Below, piece by piece: positions 27,245-36,875 of a stretch of 64,000 nt of DNA. The stretch's first letter is position 1; each line of letters starts with the position of its first letter. The DNA comes from Pedobacter soli (GTDB lineage Bacteria > Bacteroidota > Bacteroidia > Sphingobacteriales > Sphingobacteriaceae). The notes beneath the pieces were generated by a model. It saw only the letters and a list, made by a program, of their open reading frames with translations. It was not told the DNA's origin and ran no database searches. The DNA lies in assembly GCF_900101435.1 (NCBI RefSeq), contig NZ_FMZH01000002.1, positions 248,001-312,000 on the forward strand, given 5' to 3'. The position numbers were made by a program, and so were the translations under genes.

Positions 27245-30200
27245 ATGTACAAAATTTATATTAGAATTTTATGTACGCATCGCCGCTACATCCCTAAATT
27301 GCTATTGATGATGAAGTTAATTACGGTCGTGCTGCTTGCCTCGCTAATGCAGGTAAGTGCAGCTTCATTTGGCCAGCTGGTTACATTAAAGGAGAAAAAT
27401 GTAACGCTCGAGAAAATGTTTCGCGAAATCAGATTGCAATCTGGTTATGATGTACTGCTTTCTACCAATAAAATCAGCAGTACCACCACTTTTAATGCAA
27501 ATTTTAGCAACTCAACCATTGAAGAAGTAATGGCTAAAATTATTGCCGGAAATGATTTAACCTATACTATAGAAGATAAAACCATCCTCATTAAGCCAAA
27601 AGAAAAAACAATTTTGGATAAAGTGATTGGTTATTTTGTGGCAGTAAAAGTAACCGGTAAGGTAAGGGATAAAAGCGGGGCAGCGCTTCCGGGTGTAAGT
27701 GTTAGAGAGAAAGGTGCTGCCAATGCGGTATCAACTAATAGCTCTGGTGATTATACAATCTCTGTTAAAGAAGGTGCAGTTTTAACTTTCAGTTACATTG
27801 GTTACAAAACACTTGAAGTTCCAATTGGTGCTAAAACCGTTATCAATGTTACTTTAGAAGAAGACGCCGCCCAGCTTAACGAAGTAAATGTGGTTTCTAC
27901 CGGTTATCAACAGTTGGATAGAAAATTATTTACCGGTTCTTCTTCTCAGGTAAAAGCAGTAGATGCGCAACGAAACGGTGTGCCCGACATCAGTCGTATG
28001 CTGGAAGGGCAGGTTGCCGGTGTATCTGTACAGAACGTATCGGGTACTTTTGGTGCCGCTCCAAAAATCCGTGTGCGTGGGGCAACATCTATTTCTGGTG
28101 ATAATAAACCACTTTGGGTCGTAGATGGAATCATTCTGGAAGATGTAGTGAATATTTCTAATGAGTCACTTTCTACCGGTGATGCCAATACATTAATCGG
28201 GTCTTCAGTAGCTGGTTTAAACCCTGATGATATTGAAAGTTTCAATATATTAAAAGATGCAGCTGCCACAGCCATGTACGGCGCGCGTGCTATGAATGGT
28301 GTAATTGTAGTAACTACCAAAAAGGGAAGGCAATCGGAAGGAACACCTAGAATCAGTTATTCTGGCAATTTTACCACTTATTTAAAGCCGACTTACGATA
28401 ACTTTGACATTTTGAACTCTGCAGATCAGATGTCGGTGTTGATGGAAATGTACACTAAAGGATATTTTCAGCATACCACAGCATCTAGAGGTTCGGATGG
28501 TGGACCGTTTTATAAAATGTATAATGCTTTATACGATTATGATCCCGCTACTGATACTTACGCCTTAAAAAATACAGCAACTGACAGAGCGCAGTTCCTG
28601 AACAGATATGCCAATGCCAATACCGATTGGTTTGATATTTTATTCAAAAACTCGCTGATGCAAGAGCACTCAGTTAGTATGTCGTCGGGTACAGAAAAAT
28701 TTCAAACTTATGCTTCAACTTCTTATCTGCACGATAATGGTCAGACGCTTGGAAGTAATGTAGACCGTTTTACTGGTAATTTCAGGGCCAATTTTAAAAT
28801 GAGCAGCAAGTTAAGCGGTGAGTTTTTACTTACCGGATCAGTGCGCGATCAGCAAGCTCCCGGTAGTTTAAACCGTACATCTGACCCGGTTTTTGGTACA
28901 TTTTCCAGAAGTTTTGATATAAACCCTTATTCGTATGCACTAAATACCAGCAGGGCCATGACAGCTTATGATGAAAATGGAAATCTGGAGTATTTTAACA
29001 GAAACTACGCACCGTTTAATATTTTAAGCGAATTGGATAACAATTACTTAAAATTAGGTCAGATCGATTTTAAAGTTCAGGGCGGTTTGAAATATAAAAT
29101 TATTCCTTCCTTAACCTATTCGGTTGATGGCGCTTACCGTTTTGCCAAAACAGAACGTAAAACCTATATTTTAGAAAATTCGAATATGGCGCTAGCGTTC
29201 AGGGCAGCAACCGACGCTACAACCATTGGCGATAATCCATTCTTATATACTAATCCTGATGATTTAACCAAATTACCAGTCGTAATATTACCTGAAGGAG
29301 GTTTTTATAATACTACGTCTGATGATTTGAAGAATTACTATTTCAGACAAAACCTGGAATTCGATAAAACTTTTAACAAAGATCACCGTCTGAATGTGTT
29401 TGGTTCGATGGAGGTAAGGTATACCGACCGCCAAACGGCCAGCTTTGATGGGGTAGGTTACCAGTACGATAACGGCGGTATTGTAAATGCGAATTTCCTG
29501 TATTTCAAAAAAGCTCAGGAATCTGGAGCACCATATTACAGTATGTCTACCGGTGCTGACCGTTTTGCTGCATTTGCTTTAAGAGCAGCTTATTCTTATA
29601 AAGATAAATATAGCTTTAATGCTACTACCCGTTATGATGGATCTAATTTAATGGGTAAGAGCCGAACTGCACGATGGTTGCCTACCTGGAACGTATCTGG
29701 TGCCTGGAATATAGATCAGGAAAATTTCTGGCCTAAAAATGATATATTGTCATCAGCAAGGGTAAGAGGAACTTATGGTTTAGTGGCTAACATTGGTAAT
29801 GCTAAAAACTCAGCCGCTGTATTCTACAACCAGTTGGCCAGAAGACCTTACGATACCGAGAAAGAAACATTAACCTATATTTCCAGCTTAGCCAATTCGG
29901 AGTTAACCTGGGAGAAACTTAAAGAAGCTAACCTGGGTTTCGATTTAACCTTTTTAAAAGACCGTTTATCATTTACTGCTGATTTATATACACGAAATAT
30001 TTACGATCTGATTGGTACCATCAATACTTCGGGTATTGGAGGCCAATACGCAAAAACAGCCAATTATGGTAAAATGAAAGCAAAAGGACTGGAGTTAACT
30101 CTTGGCGGTACGCCAGTTCAAAACGGCGATTTTAAATGGAGAACCCAGATTAACATGGCCTTCAATAAAAATGAAATTACCGAGTTACAAAATACCCCAC

Positions 30201-30937
30201 GCATATTTGATCTGGTAAGTGATGTTGGCGGTTCAATAGTAGGTTATCCGCGTGGTGGTTTATATTCTATTGAGTTTGCTGGCTTAGACCACAATTATGG
30301 TTACCCATATTTTATTGATGATGCAGGTAATAAAAGTGCTTATGTAAATTTACAGAGTACTAAAACAGGTTACCTGAAATATGAGGGGCCAACAGACCCA
30401 ACTTTTACAGGTGGTTATTACAACCAGTTCAGATACAAACAGTTTAGTGTATCTGCATTGTTTACTTTTGCAGCTGGCAATGTGGTACGGTTAGCCCAGG
30501 AATTCTCTGCAGGTTACCCGGATATTTATTCTATGACTAAATCTATGTTGAACCGCTGGATGCAACCTGGTGATGAGGCATTTACTACTGTTCCATCAAT
30601 TATGGATCCGGTTACCGCCAGTAAGGTTATTACCAATACATCAGGTACTGTAATTTCGGCAGCTTACCCGTATAATTTATATAACTTCTCGAGTGAGCGG
30701 GTTGCAAAAGGCGATTTTATCCGGTTTAAGCAGGTATCTGTAACTTACGATCTGCCTAAAAAATTCACTTCAAAACTGAACATGTCAAACGCTTCTGTTT
30801 CCTTTATCGGAAATAATATCGCTTTACTTTATTCTGATAAAAGATTAAATGGTGCCGACCCTGAATTTTTTGGCAATGGTGGTGTTGCATTACCTATTCC
30901 TAAACAATACACGATCTCACTAAAAGTTGGATTTTAA
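27245..30937 (+). CDS. SusC/RagA-family TonB-dependent outer-membrane transporter with STN signalling domain
   Basis: The 1,230-residue protein has a signal region ending near AASFGQ (about 46). An STN domain follows (about 48-115; VTLEKMFREIRLQSGYDVLLST), then a CarboxypepD_reg domain (about 135-210), a plug with GQVAGVSVQNVSGTFGAAPKIRVRGATSI and KDAAATAMYGARAMNGVIVVTTKKG (about 250-360), and a large barrel. It takes a ligand delivered by the SusD lipoprotein across the outer membrane. The STN domain also signals to FecR and the ECF sigma upstream. The substrate is not identifiable. The partnering metallohydrolase suggests a peptide or protein-derived substrate rather than a glycan, since no glycosidase is present (inference). 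Confidence 0.95.
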   Translation: MYKIYIRILCTHRRYIPKLLLMMKLITVVLLASLMQVSAASFGQLVTLKEKNVTLEKMFREIRLQSGYDVLLSTNKISSTTTFNANFSNSTIEEVMAKIIAGNDLTYTIEDKTILIKPKEKTILDKVIGYFVAVKVTGKVRDKSGAALPGVSVREKGAANAVSTNSSGDYTISVKEGAVLTFSYIGYKTLEVPIGAKTVINVTLEEDAAQLNEVNVVSTGYQQLDRKLFTGSSSQVKAVDAQRNGVPDISRMLEGQVAGVSVQNVSGTFGAAPKIRVRGATSISGDNKPLWVVDGIILEDVVNISNESLSTGDANTLIGSSVAGLNPDDIESFNILKDAAATAMYGARAMNGVIVVTTKKGRQSEGTPRISYSGNFTTYLKPTYDNFDILNSADQMSVLMEMYTKGYFQHTTASRGSDGGPFYKMYNALYDYDPATDTYALKNTATDRAQFLNRYANANTDWFDILFKNSLMQEHSVSMSSGTEKFQTYASTSYLHDNGQTLGSNVDRFTGNFRANFKMSSKLSGEFLLTGSVRDQQAPGSLNRTSDPVFGTFSRSFDINPYSYALNTSRAMTAYDENGNLEYFNRNYAPFNILSELDNNYLKLGQIDFKVQGGLKYKIIPSLTYSVDGAYRFAKTERKTYILENSNMALAFRAATDATTIGDNPFLYTNPDDLTKLPVVILPEGGFYNTTSDDLKNYYFRQNLEFDKTFNKDHRLNVFGSMEVRYTDRQTASFDGVGYQYDNGGIVNANFLYFKKAQESGAPYYSMSTGADRFAAFALRAAYSYKDKYSFNATTRYDGSNLMGKSRTARWLPTWNVSGAWNIDQENFWPKNDILSSARVRGTYGLVANIGNAKNSAAVFYNQLARRPYDTEKETLTYISSLANSELTWEKLKEANLGFDLTFLKDRLSFTADLYTRNIYDLIGTINTSGIGGQYAKTANYGKMKAKGLELTLGGTPVQNGDFKWRTQINMAFNKNEITELQNTPRIFDLVSDVGGSIVGYPRGGLYSIEFAGLDHNYGYPYFIDDAGNKSAYVNLQSTKTGYLKYEGPTDPTFTGGYYNQFRYKQFSVSALFTFAAGNVVRLAQEFSAGYPDIYSMTKSMLNRWMQPGDEAFTTVPSIMDPVTASKVITNTSGTVISAAYPYNLYNFSSERVAKGDFIRFKQVSVTYDLPKKFTSKLNMSNASVSFIGNNIALLYSDKRLNGADPEFFGNGGVALPIPKQYTISLKVGF

Positions 30938-30949
30938 AAATAAAAGATT

Positions 30950-32413
30950 ATGAAATTAGATAAACTAAAATATTTTGTATTTGGATCGGCTATCTTATTG
31001 TTAACTCCATCTTGTAATAAATATTTAGATACCAATCCGGATAACAGAACGGAAATTAACTCGGTTGATAAAGTGGCCCAGCTGGTGGGCACGGCTTATC
31101 CGGCTTACGATTATTTAACTTTTACCGAGGCGGCCTCAGATAACACAGAAGATAAAGGACCGGGTATTGGTACTGTTACAGATATCACCAGCCGCCCTTA
31201 TTTCTGGCAGGATGTAGCAGGCTCAAGCACCAATACACCAACCAATTACTGGACGGGTTGCTATAGGGGCATTGCCGCTGCCAATCAGGCTTTGGAGGCT
31301 ATAGATCAAAATAACTTTGGCCCTGCAGTATTACCTTATAAAGGTGAGGCTTTAGTGGCAAGAGCATATGCTCATTTTATGCTGGTTACATTGTTTGCAA
31401 AAGCATATGTAATAGGTGGTGCCAACGATGCACCAGGCATTCCGTATGTTACCGTACCCGAAACTGAAGTAATTAAACAATACGACAGGGAAACGGTTAA
31501 GTCTACCTACGAAAAAATCGAGAAAGATTTAACAGAGGGGATAGCTTTATTATCAGCATCAGCTTATAGTGTTCCGAAATTTCATTTTACCCCAGCAGCT
31601 GCACATGCCTTTGCCTCACGTTTTTATCTTTTTAAAGGCGAATGGCAAAAAGTAATCGATCATGCATCAGCTATCTCTACCGAAAATTTCGCCAACATCA
31701 TCAGACCGATTAACAGTACTTTGAATGCAATGGCATACGCAGATTATAAAGTGGCCTTAACCAAAGATGATCAAAAATATAATTTGTTGCTGGCCAACCA
31801 GTACTCAACTTATCAGCGTACCTATCCCCGTTACGGATACGGTGCAAATCTGGTTAAAATGTTTTCGGCTGGTTATAATATTACCGGTAAAGCTTATGCT
31901 TTTAAAATCGCCTATACAACAGTGCCGAATTATACTACTGGTAAATACTCAGAATTTTTCTATGTAACCAATCAGATAGCAAATACCGGTCAGCCTTATA
32001 TTATGTCGCCATTATTAACTACTGATGAAGCTTTGATGAATCGTGCTGAAGCATACGCCCGCCTAAATCAGTTCGATAATGCGATTAAAGATGTCAATAT
32101 CATGTTAAGCCAAACGGTTAAAAGTTATGTCGCCAGTGATGCTGCTACATTAGATAAGATAAAGGCTTTTTACAGCATTACCGATTCTCAGGAGGCAGTG
32201 ATTAAAATTATCCTGGAGACTAAAAAGTCGATCTTTTTGCAAGAAGGCATCAGATGGATGGATATTTTACGTAACCGCCTTACCGTTAAGCACAATGTTT
32301 TAGATGCAGTGGGTAATGAAACCTTTATTGAACTGGGACCAGATGATAACAGGAGGATGTTTCAACTACCTGAAGAAGCCAGACTTTCTGGTGTGCCATT
32401 AAACCCAAGGTAA
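30950..32413 (+). CDS. SusD/RagB-family outer-membrane lipoprotein
   Basis: The 487-residue lipoprotein has a lipobox (LLTPSCNKYLDTNPDN) and SusD signatures: AYDYLTFTEAASDNTED near the N terminus, YRGIAAANQALEAID, GEALVARAYAHFMLVTLFAKAY (TPR-like helices) and ERR-like elements near the C terminus (LQEGIRWMDILRNRL). It caps the SusC barrel and captures substrate outside the cell. It lies 12 bp after SusC. Confidence 0.95.
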   Translation: MKLDKLKYFVFGSAILLLTPSCNKYLDTNPDNRTEINSVDKVAQLVGTAYPAYDYLTFTEAASDNTEDKGPGIGTVTDITSRPYFWQDVAGSSTNTPTNYWTGCYRGIAAANQALEAIDQNNFGPAVLPYKGEALVARAYAHFMLVTLFAKAYVIGGANDAPGIPYVTVPETEVIKQYDRETVKSTYEKIEKDLTEGIALLSASAYSVPKFHFTPAAAHAFASRFYLFKGEWQKVIDHASAISTENFANIIRPINSTLNAMAYADYKVALTKDDQKYNLLLANQYSTYQRTYPRYGYGANLVKMFSAGYNITGKAYAFKIAYTTVPNYTTGKYSEFFYVTNQIANTGQPYIMSPLLTTDEALMNRAEAYARLNQFDNAIKDVNIMLSQTVKSYVASDAATLDKIKAFYSITDSQEAVIKIILETKKSIFLQEGIRWMDILRNRLTVKHNVLDAVGNETFIELGPDDNRRMFQLPEEARLSGVPLNPR

Positions 32414-32428
32414 TTAATCAGAAATACG

Positions 32429-33811
32429 ATGAAAAAAAATATATTTAAAATATTTGCTGCACTAACTTTTGTTCTTGCGGTACAGTCTTGCAAAAAAGAA
32501 GATGCGGTAAGCATTGATTTAACGCAATACATTGATAACCCTTCTACGCAGACTGATCTGGATAAATGGTTAAAAACCAGTTTTCTTGATACCTATAATA
32601 TCGATGTAATTTACCGTTACAGCGATTATTACAAAGATTACGATAAGGTAGTTAGTCCTGTTAATGTAAACAAAGTGATGCCACAGATGCAAACCGTGCT
32701 GGATGGCTTTATCTCTCCATATAAAAAAGTGGCTGGGCAAACCTTTGTAAAAGAAAGATTGCCAAAAGAATGGGTGCTGTATGGCTCAGGAGCTTATCAA
32801 AGTGATGGATCGATGATCCTGGCTACAGCTTCTGCCGGCAGGAGGGTAACCATTTACGATTTGAACAACTTCGACATTAATAATGCTGATTTAGTTACAC
32901 GTAAATTACGAACCATTCACCACGAGTTTACGCACATTTTGAATCAGATTGTGCCTATGCCAACTGATTTTCAAACTATAACCAAGGCAACTTATAACGC
33001 AACCTGGACCACCGTGGCCGATGCAACTGCAAGAGATAACGGTTATGTTAGCCCTTATGCATCTAGTCAGCCAGGAGAAGATTTTGCAGAAACAACCGCG
33101 CACTTACTGGTACTGGGCGAGGCCTGGTTTGATGCCCGTGCAAATGCCTCAACGGCTGCAGGTAAAATTGCGCTGAAAGCGAAAGAGGCTAGCGTAGTGC
33201 AGTATTTTACCATTAACCTTGGAATCGACTTTAGGGCATTGCAAAGAGAGGTTCAAAATGTTGTTCGCAATACTTATAAATATCAGTCCGCTTCATTTCC
33301 TTATTGGATAGGTCAAGGTTTATTTAAGAATATTACGATAGATTTATCCAATCCTGTGTATACTTCTTCGGGTATATCTTCTAATTTCAGTACTGCTTAC
33401 CAGGCATCTGTTACTGCAGTTGCTGCCGTGGGCAATGCCAACAGGAAACTGAATTATATTCGCTTGGATTTCTTATCTACAACTGCTGCTAATCTGTATT
33501 TAAATTATACCAACTCAGCAGGAAGTACTTTAGAAGCATTGTATGCCTTAAATATGACCTTTAATGCAACTACCGGAGCAACGAAGTTTACTGCCGGAAC
33601 AGCGAGAGATACCACAACTCCTTGGACAAATGCTGCCGTAATTCAAGCGGGTGCGCAGCCATTAATTAATTACTTCACAGCAAGCAATTTTATAGCCGAT
33701 TGGATGCCAGCTAATATTGGTAATGATAACTTTAACAGCTATGGTGGTTTCTATGTAAGCGGTACCCCAACCAATTATTTTTATGGAATATTAGGTCAAA
33801 CAGCATTATAA
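32429..33811 (+). CDS. Substrate-import-associated zinc metallohydrolase lipoprotein
   Basis: The 460-residue lipoprotein has a lipobox in VLAVQSCKKED. The HEFTH zinc motif (HHEFTHILNQ, about residues 164-173) is followed by the acidic GEDFAETTAHLLV, which would provide the third ligand. This matches the Bacteroidota metallohydrolase lipoproteins found beside SusC/SusD (putative zinc-binding Mx1-type peptidases). The C-terminal third (about 325-460) has no catalytic motif and resembles the C terminus of the next protein. It probably trims a proteinaceous or glycosylated substrate at the cell surface. Confidence 0.88.
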   Translation: MKKNIFKIFAALTFVLAVQSCKKEDAVSIDLTQYIDNPSTQTDLDKWLKTSFLDTYNIDVIYRYSDYYKDYDKVVSPVNVNKVMPQMQTVLDGFISPYKKVAGQTFVKERLPKEWVLYGSGAYQSDGSMILATASAGRRVTIYDLNNFDINNADLVTRKLRTIHHEFTHILNQIVPMPTDFQTITKATYNATWTTVADATARDNGYVSPYASSQPGEDFAETTAHLLVLGEAWFDARANASTAAGKIALKAKEASVVQYFTINLGIDFRALQREVQNVVRNTYKYQSASFPYWIGQGLFKNITIDLSNPVYTSSGISSNFSTAYQASVTAVAAVGNANRKLNYIRLDFLSTTAANLYLNYTNSAGSTLEALYALNMTFNATTGATKFTAGTARDTTTPWTNAAVIQAGAQPLINYFTASNFIADWMPANIGNDNFNSYGGFYVSGTPTNYFYGILGQTAL

Positions 33812-33814
33812 AAT

Positions 33815-35158
33815 ATGAAAAAGATATTATATTTATTTATAACCGTACTGATCATTTCTGGATGTAAAAAATCATCTTTTGTATCAGATTTCGATCAAAC
33901 GCCTGAAGACCGTATGGCAACATCGGTAGCGCAGGTCAAAAATACACTTACTGCTGCATCAAACGGTTGGGTAGCCACTTTATCTACCTCTGCAGGTGGG
34001 GGTTTTGGTTTTTACATGACCTTTGATGATAAAGATAATGTAAGCATGTATGCCGATTTAACTGACGATGCTGCTGTTACCAGTGCAACCTCGACCTATC
34101 GTGTAAAAACAGGTTTAGGCGCCAATTTAATTTTCGATACCTACAATTATCTGGCAATGCTGGCCGATCCCAATCCGGCTGCTTTCGGTGGTACACAACC
34201 AACCGGTTTTAAAAGCGATGTAGAATTTACCTATGTACGCTCTTCGGCTGACAGTATTATTTTTATCGGGAAGCAATATCGCCAGCTTTTAAAAATGGTT
34301 AAAGCTTCTGCAGCACAAAAGGCTACTTATATTGATGGTGGTTATAAAACAGCTATCAATAAAGTGAAAGATTTTTTTGCAACGGTTAAATACCCATATA
34401 TTGAGGTGGCATCAGGTGCTACACTTTTAAAGGTAGCTTTTAGTTTAAGCACAGGCAGCACTCTAGCCTCAGGAAAACGAGCTACTTTAACTGGTATTTT
34501 GGAGGATGGGGTATCAACTGCAACAGGTACAGGTAAATTCGCATTTACTTTAAATGGTGCTGATTTTGTGGGAGATGGTCTGATTTATCAAAACATCACC
34601 TTTACAAGGATGGCCTGGAAGGATGCCACTACTTTAGCACTCTATGATTCAGCTGGTAAAGAATATATTATTAAATCGAGTGCCGCTCCTTTAACACCAC
34701 TTACCCTGTTATTTGGCTTTCCTACTACTTTTACCTATAGAAAAATTTCGATTACTGGTAGCTTGCCAACAGGGGTTACTTCTGGCTTTACGAGTGTGTA
34801 CAACACAGTACTAAGTAATTTTGTTTCTACAAGTAGGGTAGTGAATTATACCACTATTACTTTAACCGGTAATTCTACATTACAGGTATATGTTTCTTAC
34901 AATTCTGGGACAAGTGCTTTTGTAGCTACTGCCGATTATACCTATACCAGGTCTGGAGATGTAATTACTTTAGGCGCTTCACCTGCTTATAGTGCAAACT
35001 GGGTAACAAGAGCTACACAGTTATTGCCGCTTACAAATTACATGCTATCTGGCCCTTTCAGGATTGATTGGGTAACAAGCACGAACCCCAATGCAGGTTT
35101 ACTTGGCGGTCTTTACCGAACAGCCGATGCCAGCTCGTTTATATATGGAACACTGTAA
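33815..35158 (+). CDS. DUF4302-domain lipoprotein
   Basis: The 447-residue lipoprotein has a lipobox ISGCKKSS and a DUF4302-type N-terminal half (EDRMATSVAQVKNTLTAASNGWVATLSTSAGGGFGFYMTF...). Members occur beside SusC/SusD and the zinc metallohydrolase, as here, but no activity is known. The C-terminal part (about 310-447) shares a pattern with the metallohydrolase: a strand-rich region, then L-x-NY, F-x-x-DW, GG-x-Y and a terminal YG-x-L. It starts three bases after the previous stop and ends the operon at a strong terminator. Confidence 0.88.
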   Translation: MKKILYLFITVLIISGCKKSSFVSDFDQTPEDRMATSVAQVKNTLTAASNGWVATLSTSAGGGFGFYMTFDDKDNVSMYADLTDDAAVTSATSTYRVKTGLGANLIFDTYNYLAMLADPNPAAFGGTQPTGFKSDVEFTYVRSSADSIIFIGKQYRQLLKMVKASAAQKATYIDGGYKTAINKVKDFFATVKYPYIEVASGATLLKVAFSLSTGSTLASGKRATLTGILEDGVSTATGTGKFAFTLNGADFVGDGLIYQNITFTRMAWKDATTLALYDSAGKEYIIKSSAAPLTPLTLLFGFPTTFTYRKISITGSLPTGVTSGFTSVYNTVLSNFVSTSRVVNYTTITLTGNSTLQVYVSYNSGTSAFVATADYTYTRSGDVITLGASPAYSANWVTRATQLLPLTNYMLSGPFRIDWVTSTNPNAGLLGGLYRTADASSFIYGTL

Positions 35159-35194
35159 ATAGTTAAAATCTAAATTTTAATCTTTCTCTCCCGT

Positions 35195-35227
35195 GCCCCT
35201 TGTCTTAAAAAGCAAGGGGCTTTTTTA
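35195..35227 (+). terminator. Intrinsic terminator of the sigma/FecR/SusCD operon
   Basis: GCCCCTTG (35195-35202) pairs with CAAGGGGC (35213-35220), then TTTTTTATG. Confidence 0.9.
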
Positions 35228-35277
35228 TGACATAATTTTTAAACCCCTCCACGCGTTTATGCTTATATTTGTAATCC

Positions 35278-35550
35278 ATGAAAAAGAAAGCAATTTTTAT
35301 CCTGTTAATACTGGCACTTACGTTTGCGGTTAGCCCTAATGTGCATGCACAATGTTCAATGTGTACCATTAATGCTGAGCAAGGTGTTAAAAACGGTAAT
35401 ACACAAACGGCAGGCTTAAATACAGGGGTGCTGTATCTTTTATCTATTCCGTACTTAATGGCGCTGATTGTGGGCGTGGTGTGGTATAAAAAATACCGTA
35501 AAAAAAACATCCACCTCAATATGAAAAGAGAACCTTTTAATTTAAATTAA
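35278..35550 (+). CDS. Small membrane protein with signal peptide and CSMC motif
   Basis: The 90-residue protein has a signal peptide ending at VHAQ (about 24). A CSMCTINAEQG motif right after cleavage would place two cysteines outside the cytoplasm. One membrane helix (about 54-72) and a basic tail (KKYRKKN) follow. The cysteine pair could bind metal or form a disulfide, but no family function is known to me. It lies four bases upstream of a DUF983 gene that also has CxxC motifs. Confidence 0.75.
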   Translation: MKKKAIFILLILALTFAVSPNVHAQCSMCTINAEQGVKNGNTQTAGLNTGVLYLLSIPYLMALIVGVVWYKKYRKKNIHLNMKREPFNLN

Positions 35551-35554
35551 AAGC

Positions 35555-35950
35555 ATGTCTGGCACTACGTCTAAACTTTATGCCATTGTGCATTGTAAAT
35601 GTCCGCATTGCCGTAGGGGAGATATTTTTACCGGGAGCATGTATGGCTGGAATATACAGCATACCAAAGAAATTTGCGGGCACTGCGCACAACGGATTGA
35701 AATAGAGCCTGGCTATTTTTACGCGGCCATGTACGTAAGTTACGCCATGAACGTGATCGAAATGCTGATAGCCAGTTTCATTACCTATTTAATATTCGGA
35801 CCACTTACCGACAATACTTTCTGGCATTACCTTATCGTAATTTTTACAGGCTGTTTTATCCTGTATCCCTTTAATTACCGATATTCGAGGATCATATTAC
35901 TTCACGTTTTATCGCCAAATATTAAGTATAAGCCGTATTACGATAAGTAG
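35555..35950 (+). CDS. DUF983 family membrane protein
   Basis: The 131-residue protein starts with two zinc-ribbon-like CxxC pairs (CPHCRRGDIF at about 16 and CGHCAQRIEIEPGYFYAAMYVSYA at about 43). Two membrane helices (about 64-84 and 89-108) follow. This is the DUF983 pattern; its role is unknown, although some relatives lie near oxidase genes. The downstream spacer 35951-36048 is rich in TTAACC/GGTTAA motifs. Confidence 0.9.
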   Translation: MSGTTSKLYAIVHCKCPHCRRGDIFTGSMYGWNIQHTKEICGHCAQRIEIEPGYFYAAMYVSYAMNVIEMLIASFITYLIFGPLTDNTFWHYLIVIFTGCFILYPFNYRYSRIILLHVLSPNIKYKPYYDK

Positions 35951-36048
35951 TATGGGTTAATCGTAATTATGGTTAATTGTTTCAATTGTATAAACCGGTT
36001 AATCGTTAGGTTATCTATTAAACAATTAACCAGTTAACCTCAAGATAT

Positions 36049-36708
36049 ATGCTTAAAAAAGAAACTTTAAACTTTATAAAAGATGTTGCTGAAAACAATA
36101 ACCGCGAATGGTTTGCAGCTAACAAAGATGTATACGAAGCAGCAAAGGAAGATGCTTTAGCACTGGCAGCAGCCATTATACCCGAACTAGCTAAAATAGA
36201 CCCAATCCTTTCGGCAGAGGCTGACCCCAAAAAAACGCTTTTGCGCATTTACCGCGATGTGCGTTTCAGTAAAAACAAAGATCCTTATAAAAATAACTAT
36301 GGCATGTGGTTCTCTACTAAAAAGGGAGGCAACGAACCTGGATATTACCTGCACATACAACCCGGAAAGAGCTTCGTTGCCGGAGGTTACTGGATGCCGG
36401 ATGTGCCACACCTAAAACTCATCAGACAGGAAATCGATTATAACGCCGAAGACTTTAAGGCCATTATTAACGAAAAGGAATTTAAGAAAAACTTTAAACT
36501 GGGAGTTGATAATGCACTTAAAAATGCCCCTAAAGGATACGATCCGGCCGATCCGAATATTGAATTGTTGAAATTAAAAAGCTTTGAAGCAACGATGCAA
36601 ATCGATGATGAAGAATTTTTTAAACCGAATTTCGTTAATAAGTTGATAAGTTCTTTTAAAACCGTACAACCTTTAGTTGCATTTTTACGAAACGCTATTG
36701 AACAGTAG
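36049..36708 (+). CDS. DUF2461 domain-containing protein
   Basis: The 219-residue soluble protein matches DUF2461 through NNREWFAANKDVYEAAKEDALALAAAIIPEL at the N terminus and RIYRDVRFSKNKDPYKNNYGMWFS in the middle. No signal peptide or membrane helix is seen. Its function is unknown. It stands alone between repeat-rich spacers; the one after it (36709-36875) holds a duplicated CTTGCTACATAATA and TTAACAGTTAGCAG-type repeats. Confidence 0.9.
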   Translation: MLKKETLNFIKDVAENNNREWFAANKDVYEAAKEDALALAAAIIPELAKIDPILSAEADPKKTLLRIYRDVRFSKNKDPYKNNYGMWFSTKKGGNEPGYYLHIQPGKSFVAGGYWMPDVPHLKLIRQEIDYNAEDFKAIINEKEFKKNFKLGVDNALKNAPKGYDPADPNIELLKLKSFEATMQIDDEEFFKPNFVNKLISSFKTVQPLVAFLRNAIEQ

Positions 36709-36875
36709 TTAATTAACAGTTAGCAGTAAACAGTTAGCAGTTGTCAGTTTTTAATAACCAATACTCAATAACCAATTATGAAAAAGTAATTAGAAGCTTT
36801 AATCTTGATACTTGCTACATAATACTTGCTACATAATACCCAATACGCAATAACCTTACTCTTGAAAATAAAAAA

